Assembly: GCA_035772735.1 (NCBI GenBank)
Contig: JASDFA010000001.1
Span: 86,391,501 to 86,455,500, forward strand
Source of the DNA: Datura wrightii
Lineage: Eukaryota; Streptophyta; Magnoliopsida; Solanales; Solanaceae
Length of the DNA: 64,000 nucleotides
Direction: 5' to 3'
Position 1 is the stretch's first letter. Each line of letters begins with the position of its first letter. Under the pieces are notes generated by a model that saw only the letters and a program-made list of their open reading frames with translations, was not told the DNA's origin and made no database searches. Positions 34,788 to 46,341 of the stretch are shown here, in pieces. Made by a program: the position numbers and the translations under genes.

Positions 34788-35441
34788 GTGCCATCTAGGC
34801 CTCGACATGATCAGAGAGGGAGAGCGTCAGGCTCGAGGGGTTATAGCAGTAGACCCACAAATTCCAACATTCCAACTCGTCGCAGGTGCGGCCGAGGACA
34901 CACAGGCCAGTTCTTGGCAGGGTCAGGAGCTTGTTTTGGATTTGGAAAACCTGGAAATATGCTCAAAGATTGTCCCGCTGCGAGACAGGATCAGGTTGGG
35001 GGCCGAGGCCCAACTTCTAGTTCAACAGCCCCTCCCCTACGCACAACACATCAGGGGGCATCTACTAGCACAACTGGCAGGCAGTGCCAAAATAGATTCT
35101 ATGCCTTAGCCACTCGTCAGGAGCAGGAGGCCTCACCAGATGTAGTCACTGGTATGTTGAAATTTTTTCATGTTGATGTGTCTACTTTTCTTGATTCGGG
35201 GGCTACCCTATCTTTTGTAACACCATATATAACTAGTAGCTTCGGAGTTAGTCCCGATGTCTTATCAGAGCCCTTCTCAGTTTCTACTCCAGTAGGTGAC
35301 TCAGTTATAACTGGACGGGTATATAGAGATTATGCGGTCTTAGTTCTTCATAAGATCACCTCAGCAGATTTTATAGAGTTATTCATGATCGATTTTGATG
35401 TTATTATCAGCATGGATTGGCTTATGCATGCTATACTTTAG
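34788..35441 (+). pseudogene. G2 zinc-knuckle and protease region
   Basis: 217 codons. CFGFGKPGNMLKDC near 34920-34970 is a CCHC knuckle that has lost its second Cys (Phe) and its His (Asn). The protease active site is FLDSGATLSFVTPY, followed by PFSVSTPVGDS and IDFDVIISMDWL. The frame shifts after 35441. It shares this knuckle decay with chromovirus T, a different element. Confidence 0.8.
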
Positions 35442-35760
35442 TTAATTGCAGAATTTGGTCAATAGAGTTCAGATTCCCGGGTGAGTCAGTCTTAGAATGG
35501 AAAGGTAGTTCAGCTGTGCCTGTAGGTCGATTCATTTCCTACCTTAAGGCTAGAAGATGATTTCTAAGGGTTGCATGTACCATCTAGTTAGGGTTAAGGA
35601 TGTGGAGTCCGAGACCCCGATCATTTAGTCAGTTCTACTAGTATGTGAGTACCCAAAGGTCTTTCTTGATAATTTACTAGGTGTACCTCCCGAGCGGGAG
35701 ATTGATTTCGATATAGATCTTCTTCCCCACATGCAGCCTATATCTATCCTGCCCTACATA
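35442..35760 (+). pseudogene. G2 protease - RT linker
   Basis: Broken frames that still read a 'FRFPGESVLEWKG'-like end of protease and 'LPPHMQPISILPY' just before the RT. Several stops. Confidence 0.6.
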
Positions 35761-36651
35761 ATGGATCCAGCTAAGCTAAAAGAGTTGAAAGATCGGTTGA
35801 AAGACTTGTTAGATAAGGGCTTTATCAAGACGAGTAAGTCTCCATGGGGTGCACCGGTATTATTTGTTTGAAAGAAGGACGGTTCCCTTCGCATGTGTAT
35901 TGATTATCGGCAGTTGAATAAGGTTACCATCAAGAATAGGTACCCCTTAACCAGGATTGATGATTTGTTTGACCAACTTTAGGGTTCTAGATGTTTCTCC
36001 AAGATTGATTTCAGGTTCGTATATCACCAGCTTAGGGTTCGGGAGAGTGACATCCCAAAAACCACCTTTAAGACTCGGTATGGTCACTATGAATTTGTTG
36101 TTATGTCTTTTGGACTAACCAATGCTCCTACAACTTTTATGGATCTAATGAACAGGGTATTCAAGTCATATCTAGACATGTTCGTGATTGTATTTATCGA
36201 TGATATCCTCATATACTCTCGGAGCAAGGAGGAGCATGCCGCTTACTTGAGAGTAGTGCTTCAGACCCTCAAGGATCAGCAGTTGTATGCAAAGTTCAGC
36301 AAATATGAGTTTAGGTTGGACTCTGTGGCATTACTAGGCCATGTGGTGTCAAGTGAGGGTATAAAAGTAGATTCTCAAAAGATCAAGGCGGTAAAGAATT
36401 GGTCCAAACCAGTGAACCCATCAGATATCAGGAGCTTTTTAGGATTAGTGGGGTATTATCGGAGATTTGTTGAGGATTTTTCATCCATTGCAGCCCCATT
36501 GACTAGGTTGACTCAGAAAAAGGTAAAGTTCCAATGGTCGGAGGCTTGTGAGAAAAGCTTCCAAGAATTGAAGAGCCGACTCACTTCAGCACCAGTGTTG
36601 ACTCTACCCGAGGGTATGAATGGCTTTGTAGCATATTGTGATGCTTCGTGA
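35761..36651 (+). pseudogene. G2 reverse transcriptase
   Basis: One reading frame from ATG 35761 with two internal stops, TGA 35869-35871 and TAG 35980-35982. It contains SPWGAPVLFV, MCIDYRQLNKVT, KID, YHQLRVRE, MSFGLTNAPTTFMDLMNRVF, the catalytic FIDDILIYSRS, and the thumb (FLGLVGYYRRFVEDFS). The clean part is 36103-36651 (182 aa). It stops at TGA 36649-36651 in the YCDAS motif at the start of RNase H. Confidence 0.85.
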
Positions 36652-37266
36652 GTTGGACTGCGATGTGTGTTGATGCAGCATGGGAAAGTGATAGCATATG
36701 CCTCAAGACAGTTGAAAGTTTATGAAAAGAATTACCCGACCCATGATCTTGAGTTGGCCGCGATGGTGTTTGCATTGAAGATATGGTGGCATTACTTGTA
36801 TGGGGTCCATGTAGATGTGTTCACGGATCACAAGAGCTTGCAATATGTGTTCATGCAGAAAGATATCAATCTTCGACGAAGGAGGTGGTTGGATCTATTG
36901 AAGGACTACAATATGAGTGTCATTTACCACCTGAGCAAGGCTAATGTGGTTGTAGATGCACTTAGTAGGTTCTCTATAGAGAGTGTGTCCCACGTGGATG
37001 AGGGAAAGAAAGAGTTAGTAAAAGAGGTCCATCAACTCGCAAGGTTAGGAGTTAGATTGGTCAACTCGACTGATGGCGGTGTTGTTGTGCAAAACGGATC
37101 AGAATCATCCTTGGTGGTTGATGTCAAATCTAGACAAGATGAGGATCCGATTTTGAGGAAATTGAAGGAAGCAGTATGGAGACAGAATGTGGAGGTCTTC
37201 TCCCAACGGGAGATGGTGTGCTACGATACCAGGGTTGTCTATGTGTGCCAGATGTTGATGATTTGA
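36652..37266 (+). pseudogene. G2 RNase H and integrase N-terminal linker
   Basis: Same frame as the RT. It contains VLMQHGKVIAYASRQL, the HDLELAAMVFALK segment, FTDHKSLQYVF, and VVDALSRFS, i.e. the RNase H acidic residues except those around the stop. After 37266 a one-base frameshift leads into the integrase zinc region (YSIHPGSTKMYQDL). Confidence 0.8.
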
Positions 37267-37954
37267 GAGGTTGGATATTGCATGAGGCACATGGTACTAG
37301 ATATTCTATTCATCCGGGATCCACGAAGATGTATCAGGACTTGTGATAAATCTATTGGTGGGATGGTATGAAGAAGGATATTGCAGAATTTGTAGCTAAG
37401 TGCCTGAACTGTCAGCAAGTGAAAGTAGAACATCAAAGGCCGAGAGGCGTACTTTAGGATATCAGCATTCCCGCAAGGAAGCGGGAAGAGATTAATATGG
37501 ATTTCATTATAGGCCTACATCATACTCGCCGGCAATATGACTCCATTTGGGTGGTGGTCGACAAGTTAACCAAGGTTGCACACTTCCTACCGGTCAAAAC
37601 CATGGATTCAGCGGATGATTATGCCAAATTGTATATTCGGGAGTTGGTTCGACTTCATAGAGTGCCCTTGTCTATTATTTCTGACCAAGGTACTCAGTTT
37701 ACCTCCCAATTTTGGCATTCTTTTCAAAAGGGACTTGGGACTCAAGTTAAGCTCAGTACAACCTTTCATTCGCAAATAGATGGTCAGGCAGAATGAACGA
37801 TCCAGACCCTCGAGGATATGTTGAGGACATGTGTGATGGACTTCAAAGGTAGTTGGGATGATCATTTGCCCTTGATTGAGTTTTCTTATAATAACAGCTA
37901 TCACTCTAGCATCCAGATGGCACCGTACGAGGCTCTTTATGGGTGGAGGTGTAG
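37267..37954 (+). pseudogene. G2 integrase, 3' truncated
   Basis: The zinc region has HPG and CLNCQQVKVEH. The core frame 37497-37796 contains MDFIIGL (first Asp) and SDQGTQFTSQFW (second Asp). TAG at 37455-37457 and TGA at 37794-37796 interrupt it. Reading continues through LIEFSYNNSYHSSIQMAPYEALYGWRC and breaks off near 37954, where LTR-derived DNA begins. The GPY/F module, chromodomain, polypurine tract and first part of the 3' LTR are deleted. Confidence 0.8.
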
Positions 37955-37970
37955 ATTTCATTATGATCTT

Positions 37971-38110
37971 TGTCAATGGACAATGTTGAGCTTCATTTCA
38001 TACGATTTTGAGCTATGCATGATTTCATCTTGAGTTTCATCAAGACACGATGTTAAGCTTTGTCAATAGACAATGTTGAGCTTTATCAATAGACGATGTT
38101 GAGCTTCATT
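37971..38110 (+). repeat. Tandem repeat at the G2 deletion junction
   Basis: About four copies of a unit like 'tcaatagacaatgttgagct' (37973, 38040, 38062 and 38087 approximately), partly spaced. It begins about 16 bp after the integrase-LTR breakpoint. Confidence 0.7.
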
Positions 38111-38822
38111 ATATATGATGTAGAGCATTGCATGTTTTTGGGAGAAGACTCTAGCATCGAGCGGGTTAAGGGTCGATCACCCTATGCCCCAGAACTATGC
38201 ACTAACATAGGTTGATACTATTATATTATTGGGACCTCCCTTGTGAGCTATCCCCGACCCGATTGGCCCTTCAGCTTGATATCGATATCATGGTAGCTTC
38301 CTTAGCCCTGGCAAGGTTTTGGATGGCTCTGCCCACTTGAGTGTGATAGTCGGGACCACGTAAGCTCTATTGTGGTATATCGGTTAAGTGATGAGTCTCC
38401 CACTGTCTATATCATTCAGATTTGCATATTCATTACTCATGATGATTAATTTACGGATGCATGTTCTAAAAGTAAGGTTTGACTCATTGTTCATCTTTAG
38501 ATATAAATGGTATGTTCAACTTTGAGTCATTCGAGTCAGTCATGTGTTCTAAAGCTATGCATGGTCATGTGATGATAAGAGTACGATTCCAGAATGAATG
38601 CATGTAGCCCTTCCACTTATGATTGAAAGCTTATGATATATTATAAAATGTTTTAAATGATATTTTACTTAAGCGGTTGCCGCTAATAACCAACGAATGG
38701 CAAGTGCTTTTCCTTGTGTGGATCTATTTCAATGGGAACTTGATGAGTTGATCCACCTACATGTCTTGATTTTACTGTTATATTGGGAGTTACTCCACAT
38801 ATTGATTGACGTAAAATGGATA

Positions 38823-38958
38823 GTTCAGTACATTCATCATACTGAACGCATACTTCCTATGCTGTATCATTTCATGATACAGGACCTAGCTCACAACTTC
38901 AGCCCCCGATCTTAATTAGCTTTCCAGCCAGGATTGGTGAGTTCTCATCTTTCGAGGA
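38823..38958 (+). other. Triple hairpin in G2 3' LTR
   Basis: GTTCAGTA...TACTGAAC (38823-38847, 8-bp stem), TGTATCAtttcaTGATACA (38863-38881, 8 pairs if the loop is TTC) and CTCatctttcGAG (38944-38956). Same order as in G0. Confidence 0.65.
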
Positions 38959-39749
38959 CTAGACTCTCAGTTTTCATGTCGTATTTCAGTTTCATGTTTT
39001 TGTGGAGTTAGTTGGGGTCTTGTCCCATCAACTCGTCTATACTAGAGGCTTTCAAACTTATGTATGTGTAGCTTCAGATATTATTCTTATTTGATCTTGT
39101 ATGAGACATTCCGCTGAAGTTATGTTTATGTTCCTTCATGTTTATTTAATGAGTTATTTGAATGCTTATGCCATGGGTCGACTTGGGGTCTCTTAGGGTC
39201 CCTTGTCTTGTGTCTATGATCTTGGCCTTCGTTTGGGTCGTGACACAAATATTGCTTGAGTTGGCATAGACTATTTCTAGCTCTAGCCCTTAAACAGAGC
39301 TTGAATTAGGTATAGGCTATTCCTAGCTCTAACCCATAGATCAAAACCTCCAAATCCCCACTATTAAAGTTTTACCCAACTTCACTTCTCTTTCTCAAGC
39401 AAAAGCAAAGCTAGAGAAGCCCATTAATGTTTGCAACCATTAATTTTCAGATTAAAACTCGAAGACATTAATAGATCCATGCATTATAATTAATTTTAAG
39501 ATCAATTAGTCAATGCTCAATAAATTCTAAACACCTATCATTCACACACTCCCCTGAAAGAGAAATTAGCTGCTCATAATTACGGAAAGAGAAATTATAC
39601 CAAAAAGGAGTTCCTCAAAACTCTTTATATTAAGCAATTAAAGTCACTTTCAAGTTTTGTAATTTCAACAATGGTGTTTTCACAAGGAAGAAGATGAAGA
39701 AAGTATAAAATTGTACTCCTTATGTCAATATCTCTCCTCTTTAATTTTG

Positions 39750-39763
39750 TATATATATAAATA
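39750..39763 (-). promoter_or_regulatory. TATA box of LTR A (right copy)
   Basis: CCTATTTATATATA on the minus strand, about 490 bp from the LTR start and about 90 bp downstream of the word cluster. Confidence 0.5.
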
Positions 39764-40234
39764 GGGTAAAAATATACATATATTTCTTGCACAAATGTTC
39801 AAAACGCGCTTGGAAGCTTTCCAAGTATGTACTTGCCTTCTGGGATGAATTTTCCCTTTAGAGGAGATGCGACTCACTTGCGTTAGCACCTGCATTTCGC
39901 AGGTGCGGAGTTGCAGCATGCAGATACATTAACAAATCCAGGACAATGTTCTCTCATTTCCTCCTGCGTGGCACTTACGGTCCACAGATACCAACTTGGG
40001 TATGCAGGTCTATTGCCAACGAACTTTCAACTCATCCTACGTGGCACCTACTAGATGTAGGTACTGACTTGTGGCACACATATTACCTATTTTCCCTTTG
40101 GTAGATTGCTTTAAGTTCAAATCCTCCATCATCTTTGTTTCAAAGAAATGCTTGCACATAAGAGAAGAAAATGATATAAAATCCTTTTAAATTGCATTAA
40201 AACGAAGTGATAACCTATGCTTAAGAGCTAGATA

Positions 40235-40253
40235 AGTTGGTAAATTACCAACT
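40235..40253. other. Terminal hairpin of Athila-type LTR A (right copy)
   Basis: AGTTGGTAAATTACCAACT, identical to 14037-14055. Confidence 0.7.
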
Positions 40254-40255
40254 CA

Positions 40256-42290
40256 TCATATTTAACCAGAGGAATGGTATTCCTTTGGTGAAATTATTTC
40301 TTTCAATATTCGCAAAATAAAAAATAAAGTGAATATGAATCCAAAATAGAAAAGGCTTGGTATTTTTTGATATTTATGTCTTTGCTAATAATTATATCAA
40401 TTTTGTTTATAGATTTGAGGAACGACTTATTGATTCACTTAGTAATTCATTCCTCATATTTGTTCCAGAAGAATAATATTGTAAAAATATATGATGATAT
40501 TAATTTGATATCTATTAATGGGTAAGTATGAGAATTTTCAAGAAATATACGATCATTAGAAGTGATAATATTTTAATAGGCTTGTTAGAATTATAGCTAA
40601 AAGTATGTTAGAGAAATTCTCTACTTTATATGCACACCTCAATTTTCTCCCAAGGAGCAATATATTAAAAGAGACTTTAAGATATCACAATTTAATATGA
40701 TTAAGACACATGTAGATGATTATGTTTCATTCCTGAAGAATGAGAACTTTTAATAAATGTTACAGATATAGATCTAACACAAATCCAGTCTTTGAAGTGA
40801 ATGTGACAATACTTAGTAAAATCTTGAAATGTACTCTAGAAACTGTAAATATGAAATCTACTCCTGAAGTAGTAAGAATTTGATATCTACTCTTGAAGTC
40901 GTATAACATTGAAACTTTACTCATGAAGTAGTAAAACTCTAAAATTTTCTCCTGAAGAAGAAATAATTTGAAAGATATCTGAGAAATATTCTGAAGCAAT
41001 GTCTTCTTGTGGTTGACCAAAATAACAAGCTATTGATAAATATTATATTTCATGCACATTCAAATAATTTGGTTTCATTCCCGAAGTGAATGAAAGAAAT
41101 ACCACAACTTACCTCCTAGAGATATAAAAATAACAAAGGATATATATAAGTTATTTTTGTGGTATGAAAGTCATGCAATATGTATCTATCGTATATAGAA
41201 ATATCTTGACTAATTTTATTAAAGTATCTTTTTAAGGCCAAAAAAAGCATAGTAAAATATTTTCTACTATAACCATAGCGTTACATCACGGTTAGTTCTG
41301 TTATTGATTTCTTCAAAGAAAATAGTAATTCATGTATATTTTTTCCGGAGGATGTAATTACAAGTCGATTACCACTGTTGATACAAAATATTCATATATT
41401 AATTAGTCTCCTGAATGAGACGTTTAAAATACTGAAGTTAAGAACTTAATGTTTATTTTTTGTTATTTATGAATGTACAATTGTTTTTAAATGTTCACTT
41501 ACTTACTGCTTATTTCGTCACACCAACAATGTCTGAATTTGATTTCATGGTATCAGAAGTATCTATGCAATGTTTGATAATATAAATTAATGATCAAGAT
41601 CTCCAGAAGAGCCTGATTATTTGTCTACAAGTATCATGATACCAGTAATGTCCAAATAATAGTTTATTGTAAAAGATAAATTAAAAGCTCTAGAAAAGTT
41701 TATTTATTATTATTTCATTCATCATATATCGTAATATACAAGGTTTTTGATCAAAACACTGGTTGTAGTAAGTCTGAAGTATACTAATAAAATGGTTAAG
41801 ACTAAAAATGATTGGACGATGAAATATCTCCAAATTACTATGGATAAGAAATATGTGTATGAAAGGTTACCCTATTTATACTACAGATATAAGAATGATG
41901 AAATTACATGTTACAGCGAACTAGAAGTTTATTGATGTGAAATTTATGACACAACAAGTCTGAAGTTTACTAAAATAAATAACACATATTATGATAAATG
42001 AAGTTTACTAGTACAAATGATTTTATTAGTTGACATGACCGTTTTGGTCATCATGATATGATGTGGTAATCGAGTATTCAAAATATGTTGAAGTAGAATA
42101 TTCCTAAAGAAATAGTTTGTGTTGCTTGTGCTCAAAATAATTTGATTTTACCAGCTAATGTTGGGACTGAATTATTAAAATTCTAAAGAGTATAAAAGGT
42201 GAATACAGACCCATTCACCTGTCATGTGATGTTTCAAACAGATGCATCTATAAGATGGTCTCATGTGCATTTATTGTCAACTTGTAGTTT
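40256..42290 (+). pseudogene. Copia gag-protease-integrase remnant
   Basis: Copia sequence resumed after element A. No long frame. At its end, 42031-42290, the plus strand reads (stop)HDRFGHHDMMW, CVACAQ and DASIRWSHVHLLST: the integrase zinc-binding WH...H and C..C stretches and the region of the first core Asp. The 40740-41130 part repeats 'cctgaag' plus 'gtagtaa' words (for example near 40860, 40925 and 40950). The ORF at 40760-41020 on the other strand looks incidental. Confidence 0.7.
42286..42290. repeat. Target-site duplication AGTTT (left, LTR B)
   Basis: Pairs with 43845-43849. Confidence 0.9.
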
Positions 42291-43309
42291 TGATAACGCT
42301 CACACCATACCTCCTTATGAAGTATGAAGCGGACGTTGTCAATAAAGAACCCAACTAGAGGTTGGGGTCGATCCCACAGAGGATACGGAAGGATGTAGAA
42401 GAACGCTAGTGCTTAAGATTTTTAGTTAATTATTTCCTAATAGGGGGGAATTTCTAAAAGTAATAAATAACAATGTTGAGAAATTATTTATTGTTTCCAA
42501 ATTAATGCAGCTAACTAGGGTAAGTGTTCCCCATGACTTCATAACCACAAGGCGTTTTATACTAGTGATCTATTCCGGTGCTTATCATGCAATATCGGTA
42601 AGCTAGGCTCACATAAATAGTTGGTCCCCTATCTAGATGATTATCACCATGCAACTTGGTCCATATACAGGTGCATGTTTAATTAACCCTTATCCTTGAT
42701 ATCAGATTAGCTATTCTCGGACAAGGTCAAGCTATTAGATGAGGGTTGATAGCCTCAAATCCCTGTTGCTAATTCGTTTTCTCATTCACTATCTCCTTGG
42801 TCTGGTAAGTAAGAATAAGGCAAGTTCTAACATTTGCAACCGTTGAAAATCAATTAAAACGAAGGAAGAAACAAAACATGCATAAACTCCATTCAAGAAT
42901 CACTAAGTATTTTACTTATGTGTGTTAATTTGTCATGGTTCCCATAACCCTAGTTGTGGTGGTTTTAGCCTATCATGTTTATAAGTAAATTAATAGAATT
43001 CATAAGTAAAAGCAAAAATTAATACTTACAACGATGATAGGAAGAACTCACTTGATTAATGCAAAATTCGAAAGAACAACATTACAGTCGTATCTCAAAT
43101 ATGTCTTCTAGCTCGTCTTAAAATTTACTCTAAAAACTTGTTGTAAAACTTCAACTCTTGAAGACATTCAAACTTAAAACTTGATAGCTATTACATGAAA
43201 ATAAAAGGATATTTACAGTAGTAGATTTATGTTTTCCTTGTTCCTTGATGAATTTGACTTGGGATTTATATTTCCTTTTCCTAGTTGAAGTAGGAAAGCC
43301 AATTTTTGC

Positions 43310-43575
43310 TGTTTTGGGAGCCTTGCGCGTCGCCCATGACAAAGCCGTGTCACCTATGCCGCGTCGCACATGCCAACACACCTGGAAAGTGCTGCTGCGC
43401 GCCTGCCAACACGCTGGAGGAGGGCCTGCTGCGCGTGCCTCATCGCGCTGGGAAAAGGCTGCCTCACGCATGCCATAGCGCCGCAAGTACAGGCGCCTCG
43501 CGCATGGACTAGCGCTGGGAGGCCGGCACCTCGCGCCAGGCAGTGGCATAGCCTGTAGCGCTAATGTTCTGGCGC
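43310..43575 (-). repeat. GCGC-type GC-rich word cluster in LTR B
   Basis: 'gcgcgtcgc', 'gccgcgtcgcacatgcc', 'gcgcctcgcgc', 'agcgctggga' and 'ggcgcctcgca' words recur; TAGCGCTA at 43556-43563 is a palindrome. It is about 270 bp of very high GC in AT-rich DNA, starting 40 bp upstream of the TATA-like box. The ORFs here (43151-43618 and three on the plus strand) arise from base composition. Confidence 0.7.
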
Positions 43576-43818
43576 CTCGCACGACTGTGTGCCGTCCTTG
43601 TGTGGTTGGTCGCTTCAAGATTTGATCTTTGCATCGTTCATTCCTACTTCTTCACATGTATTCAAAAGGCCTCAAATACATTCAAATCCATCCTTTTTAG
43701 CCCTGAAAACATCTAATCACATGTGTTAGCTAATTTCATAAATATATAACATAATCACATGAAAACACACATAATTTGTTCTCAAAACATAGTAAAGTAT
43801 GGGCAAAAATATGTCTAT

Positions 43819-43844
43819 GAAGTGCGTGAATACGCCCTTCATCA
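43819..43844. other. Terminal hairpin of LTR B
   Basis: Near the LTR start the minus strand reads GAAG-gg-CGT-attc-ACG-ca-CTTC: a stem with an internal loop, two to four bases inside the end. Confidence 0.5.
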
Positions 43845-46137
43845 AGTTTGACATTAGAAAAGTTGCTTGCTCAATATAAATTGAGTTAAGAGCATAATTT
43901 TAGACTGTGTATTTTAAGATAGTTTATTTTGATAATGTTGGTCTATATCCAAATTGATTTGGCATTAAATGTCTTCGGTAAATAGTTGAATCATTATTTA
44001 TGAGAAAAAAGCTTAACGTGTTGTTCTATAATATGATTTATTACATATAACAACATTTGTGTGCATTAGACCAAAAAATTATGATTAATCCCCCATCTGC
44101 TTCAATTGGTTTAGGGTCAGGAACCAAATACTTTTCATCTAATTATTTTTGATGTGTAATATGCGATTAATGAATATATTATGATGCACACAGATGAATT
44201 TTCAAAGAAAATTGAGGACACATTTTAGTTCTTTTAATATAAGGGGGAGAAATAAGCAGCTAAAAAATATATTGTGAATTATCATTAGTATTATCCCTAT
44301 TCAAAGATAATTCAAGTTAGATGCTAGAAGCATTTTCTGAACCAAAAATTAATTTTTAAGCTACAAAAGTTCCTATTAAATTAATGTCCCTGAAGAACAG
44401 AGTCTACAACATGCATGAAGCATTATAGCCTAATTGATTTCAAATGCCATAATCTTTAAAAAATAAATGGAGCAAATGATTATAGTAAGGAGGCAATATG
44501 CTCTTGAAGAGCCTATGACATGACACTTCATTAAACCTCATAAAAGGTTTAGGTACCTAAGAAAAATATTGAAAATGAAGAGATATCAATGAGTTATTTC
44601 CTATTGAAAATCAATACAAATAATATACCATTGATGATATCTTTAATACAGTATAGCGCGTATTATTATAAAAGATTGTGAAGATCTGAATTCTGCATCT
44701 ATTAAAACATGCTTACATAGAAATAAATTATGAGTTAAAATTATACAACTTAATAAGTGTAAAGCTTATTGGACCTATAATTCAGATACCAGAAGATATC
44801 AGACATTTAAATTTTAATGAATGTTATTACTTGACAAAATTTATATGAAAATCCTAAAGGATCAAAATGCCTTAAGTATTTACCAGTTTCTGTAAACTTG
44901 TTCATAGTCCTTATATGGAGTAAGGTGGATGTGACTTAATCGCTTTAGTATATTCATTGACAAAAGATACAACAATGACTTTGTTTTTGTATTTTTGTAA
45001 AGAAAATAATATGAGGATTTATTGTACTTGTTACTTATGTTGATGACATAAAACCTTATTGGAACTCTAGCAAAGCTTTAAAGGACAATTGATTGTTCAA
45101 AGAAAGAATTTGAGATGAAAGATCTTGGAAGGACAAAATTATGTCTTGATTTATAAATTGAACATTTTGCAAATAGTATCTACGTCCATCAATTTGCCTA
45201 TACAGAAAAGAGTGAGGAAATCCTTGGTCTTGAAGTACCATATCTTAGTGTGATTAGTGCACTAATGTATCTTGCTAATACTATAAGATCTGACATAATA
45301 TTTTTTAGTTAAAATTTATTAGCAACATATAGTTCTGCTCCTGCTAGGAGTTAATGAAACGGAATTAAACACATTGCAGTTTCTAAAAAGGACTACTGAC
45401 ACGAGCTTATTTTAATCTCATATTTGCAGTTCCAATCTTGTTGGTTACGCCAATACATAATATTTATCTGACCCACACCAAGATCGATCTCAAACAGGCT
45501 ACGTCTTCATATGTGGAGATACTGTCATATCTTGGCAAACTACAAAACAATCTATTGTTGCTACTTCATCAAATCATGTTGAGATAATAGCTATTCATGA
45601 AGCAAGCCGAGAATATATGTGGCTAAGGTCAATGATATATCTCATTCGAGAAAAATGTGATTTGAAATATGACAAAATACCCGCAATCTTATATGAATAT
45701 TAACATGCATAACACAATTAAAGGGAAGATTCATAAAAGGAGATAGAACAAAGCATATTTCACCAAAACTTTTCTCTACACATGATCTCCAAAAGAATGG
45801 TGATATCAACGGGTAACAGATTCATTCAACCAATAATATGGCTAATTTATTCACCAAGTCTCTACCAAGTGCAACTTTCGAGAAAACCGTGCATAAAATT
45901 AGGATGCAAAGATTTAATTTTTTGGAGTGATGTTCTCATCAAGGGAATTAATATGCACTGTACTATTTTTTCCTTTGTAAGATTTTGTCCTACTGAATTT
46001 TTCTTGTAAGTTTTTTAATAAGGCAATCAAAATATGTATTATTAGATACGTGTACTCTTTTTAATTATTAAAATTTTTTTCATTTAGTAAGGTTTTAATG
46101 AGGCACATTATCTATCAAATAGACATCCAAGGGGCAG
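43845..46137 (+). pseudogene. Copia integrase end, reverse transcriptase and RNase H, decayed
   Basis: Continues the integrase (LEKLLAQYKLS). Then follow GSGTKYF-type text near 44115, RVYNMHEAL near 44402, a YVDD-type stretch near 45037-45050 (tatgttgatgac), and RNase H: VGYAN, YLSDPHQDRSQTGYVFICGDTVISWQTTKQSIVATSS and EIIAIHEASREYMWLRSM at about 45440-45660. All are separated by stops and frameshifts. A polypurine tract AAGGGGCAG at 46129-46137 adjoins the 3' LTR. Confidence 0.8.
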
Positions 46138-46341
46138 TGTTATAAATAAATTTTGTATTATAGTAAAAATCTGTTTCTTTAAAGAAAATTTAGGGTTAGT
46201 AACTTTACAACCAAGTTGGTTTTCCCCTATAAATAAAGGAGTTTCCATTTTTTGTAGATCACCCCTCAAGAAGAATAAGAATTCTTCACTCTTCTCTCTT
46301 TCTCTATAATATTTTTCTTTTTGTTTTATTATTTTACAACA
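46138..46341 (+). mobile_element. Copia 3' LTR
   Basis: 204 bp, TGTTATAAAT to TTACAACA, with TATAAATA at 46228-46235. Followed by GAATA, the right target duplication (46342-46346). Confidence 0.9.

Larger units (their letters stand above)
37955..39245 (+). mobile_element. Chromovirus G2, 3' LTR, 5'-truncated
   Basis: Matches the second half of the 5' LTR from about 30690 and the terminal fragment 33356-33720. It ends GGTCGTGACA at 39245. It lacks the U3 start and the word cluster, because the deletion from integrase removed them. The start is filled by a short tandem repeat (37971-38110). The hairpins at 38823-38847, 38863-38881 and 38943-38958 are well preserved. Confidence 0.8.
39246..40255 (-). 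mobile_element. Athila-type element A, 5' LTR, truncated at its inner end
   Basis: Copy of 13018-14057. The inner 140 bp, the primer site and the start of gag are missing where G2 ends. Minus-strand TATA region CCTATTTATATATA at 39750-39763. The word cluster at 39850-40080 includes GCACCTGC and GCAGGTGC at 39886-39906, a perfect 8-bp inverted repeat. The LTR ends at 40255 (minus-strand TGAGTTGG). Confidence 0.8.
42291..43844 (-). mobile_element. Athila-type solo LTR B, 1554 bp
   Basis: Bounded by TGATAACGC and CCCTTCATCA, with perfect AGTTT duplications. Minus orientation. The stretch 'aacccaactagaggttggggtcgatccca' near 42350-42378 and '...ggttcccataaccctag' near 42940 are the inverse of the end region of LTR C (57885-58500), showing kinship. 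It sits inside the copia integrase, and the integrase text joins cleanly across it (…HLLST before, LEKLLAQ after). Its minus-strand TATA-like ATATAAAT is at 43264-43271, and a GC-rich cluster lies at 43310-43575. Confidence 0.9.
12304..46341 (+). mobile_element. Ancient Ty1/copia element expanded by nested insertions
   Basis: The 5' LTR (12304-12505) and 3' LTR (46138-46341) lie 34 kb apart but are flanked by identical GAATA (12299-12303 and 46342-46346). The element's own DNA is only 12304-12875, 40256-42290 and 43845-46341, about 5.1 kb, normal for copia. The rest is younger elements. Coding order on the plus strand is gag and protease remnants, integrase, then reverse transcriptase and RNase H, which fits copia. 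All frames are shattered. By eye the two LTRs differ at roughly one position in six, so it is the oldest insertion of the nest. Confidence 0.9.

Noticed and set aside
30700..39000. Reading the three '+' LTR blocks (4852-5907, 29912-31160, 37955-39245) as a tandem satellite
   Set aside because: They end in the same LTR terminus, one is followed by a primer site and gag, and they are kilobases apart with coding DNA between; they are LTR copies.
43151..43618. Alanine/arginine-rich ORFs on both strands
   Set aside because: Produced by the GC-rich word cluster of LTR B, open in several frames at once; composition, not a gene.
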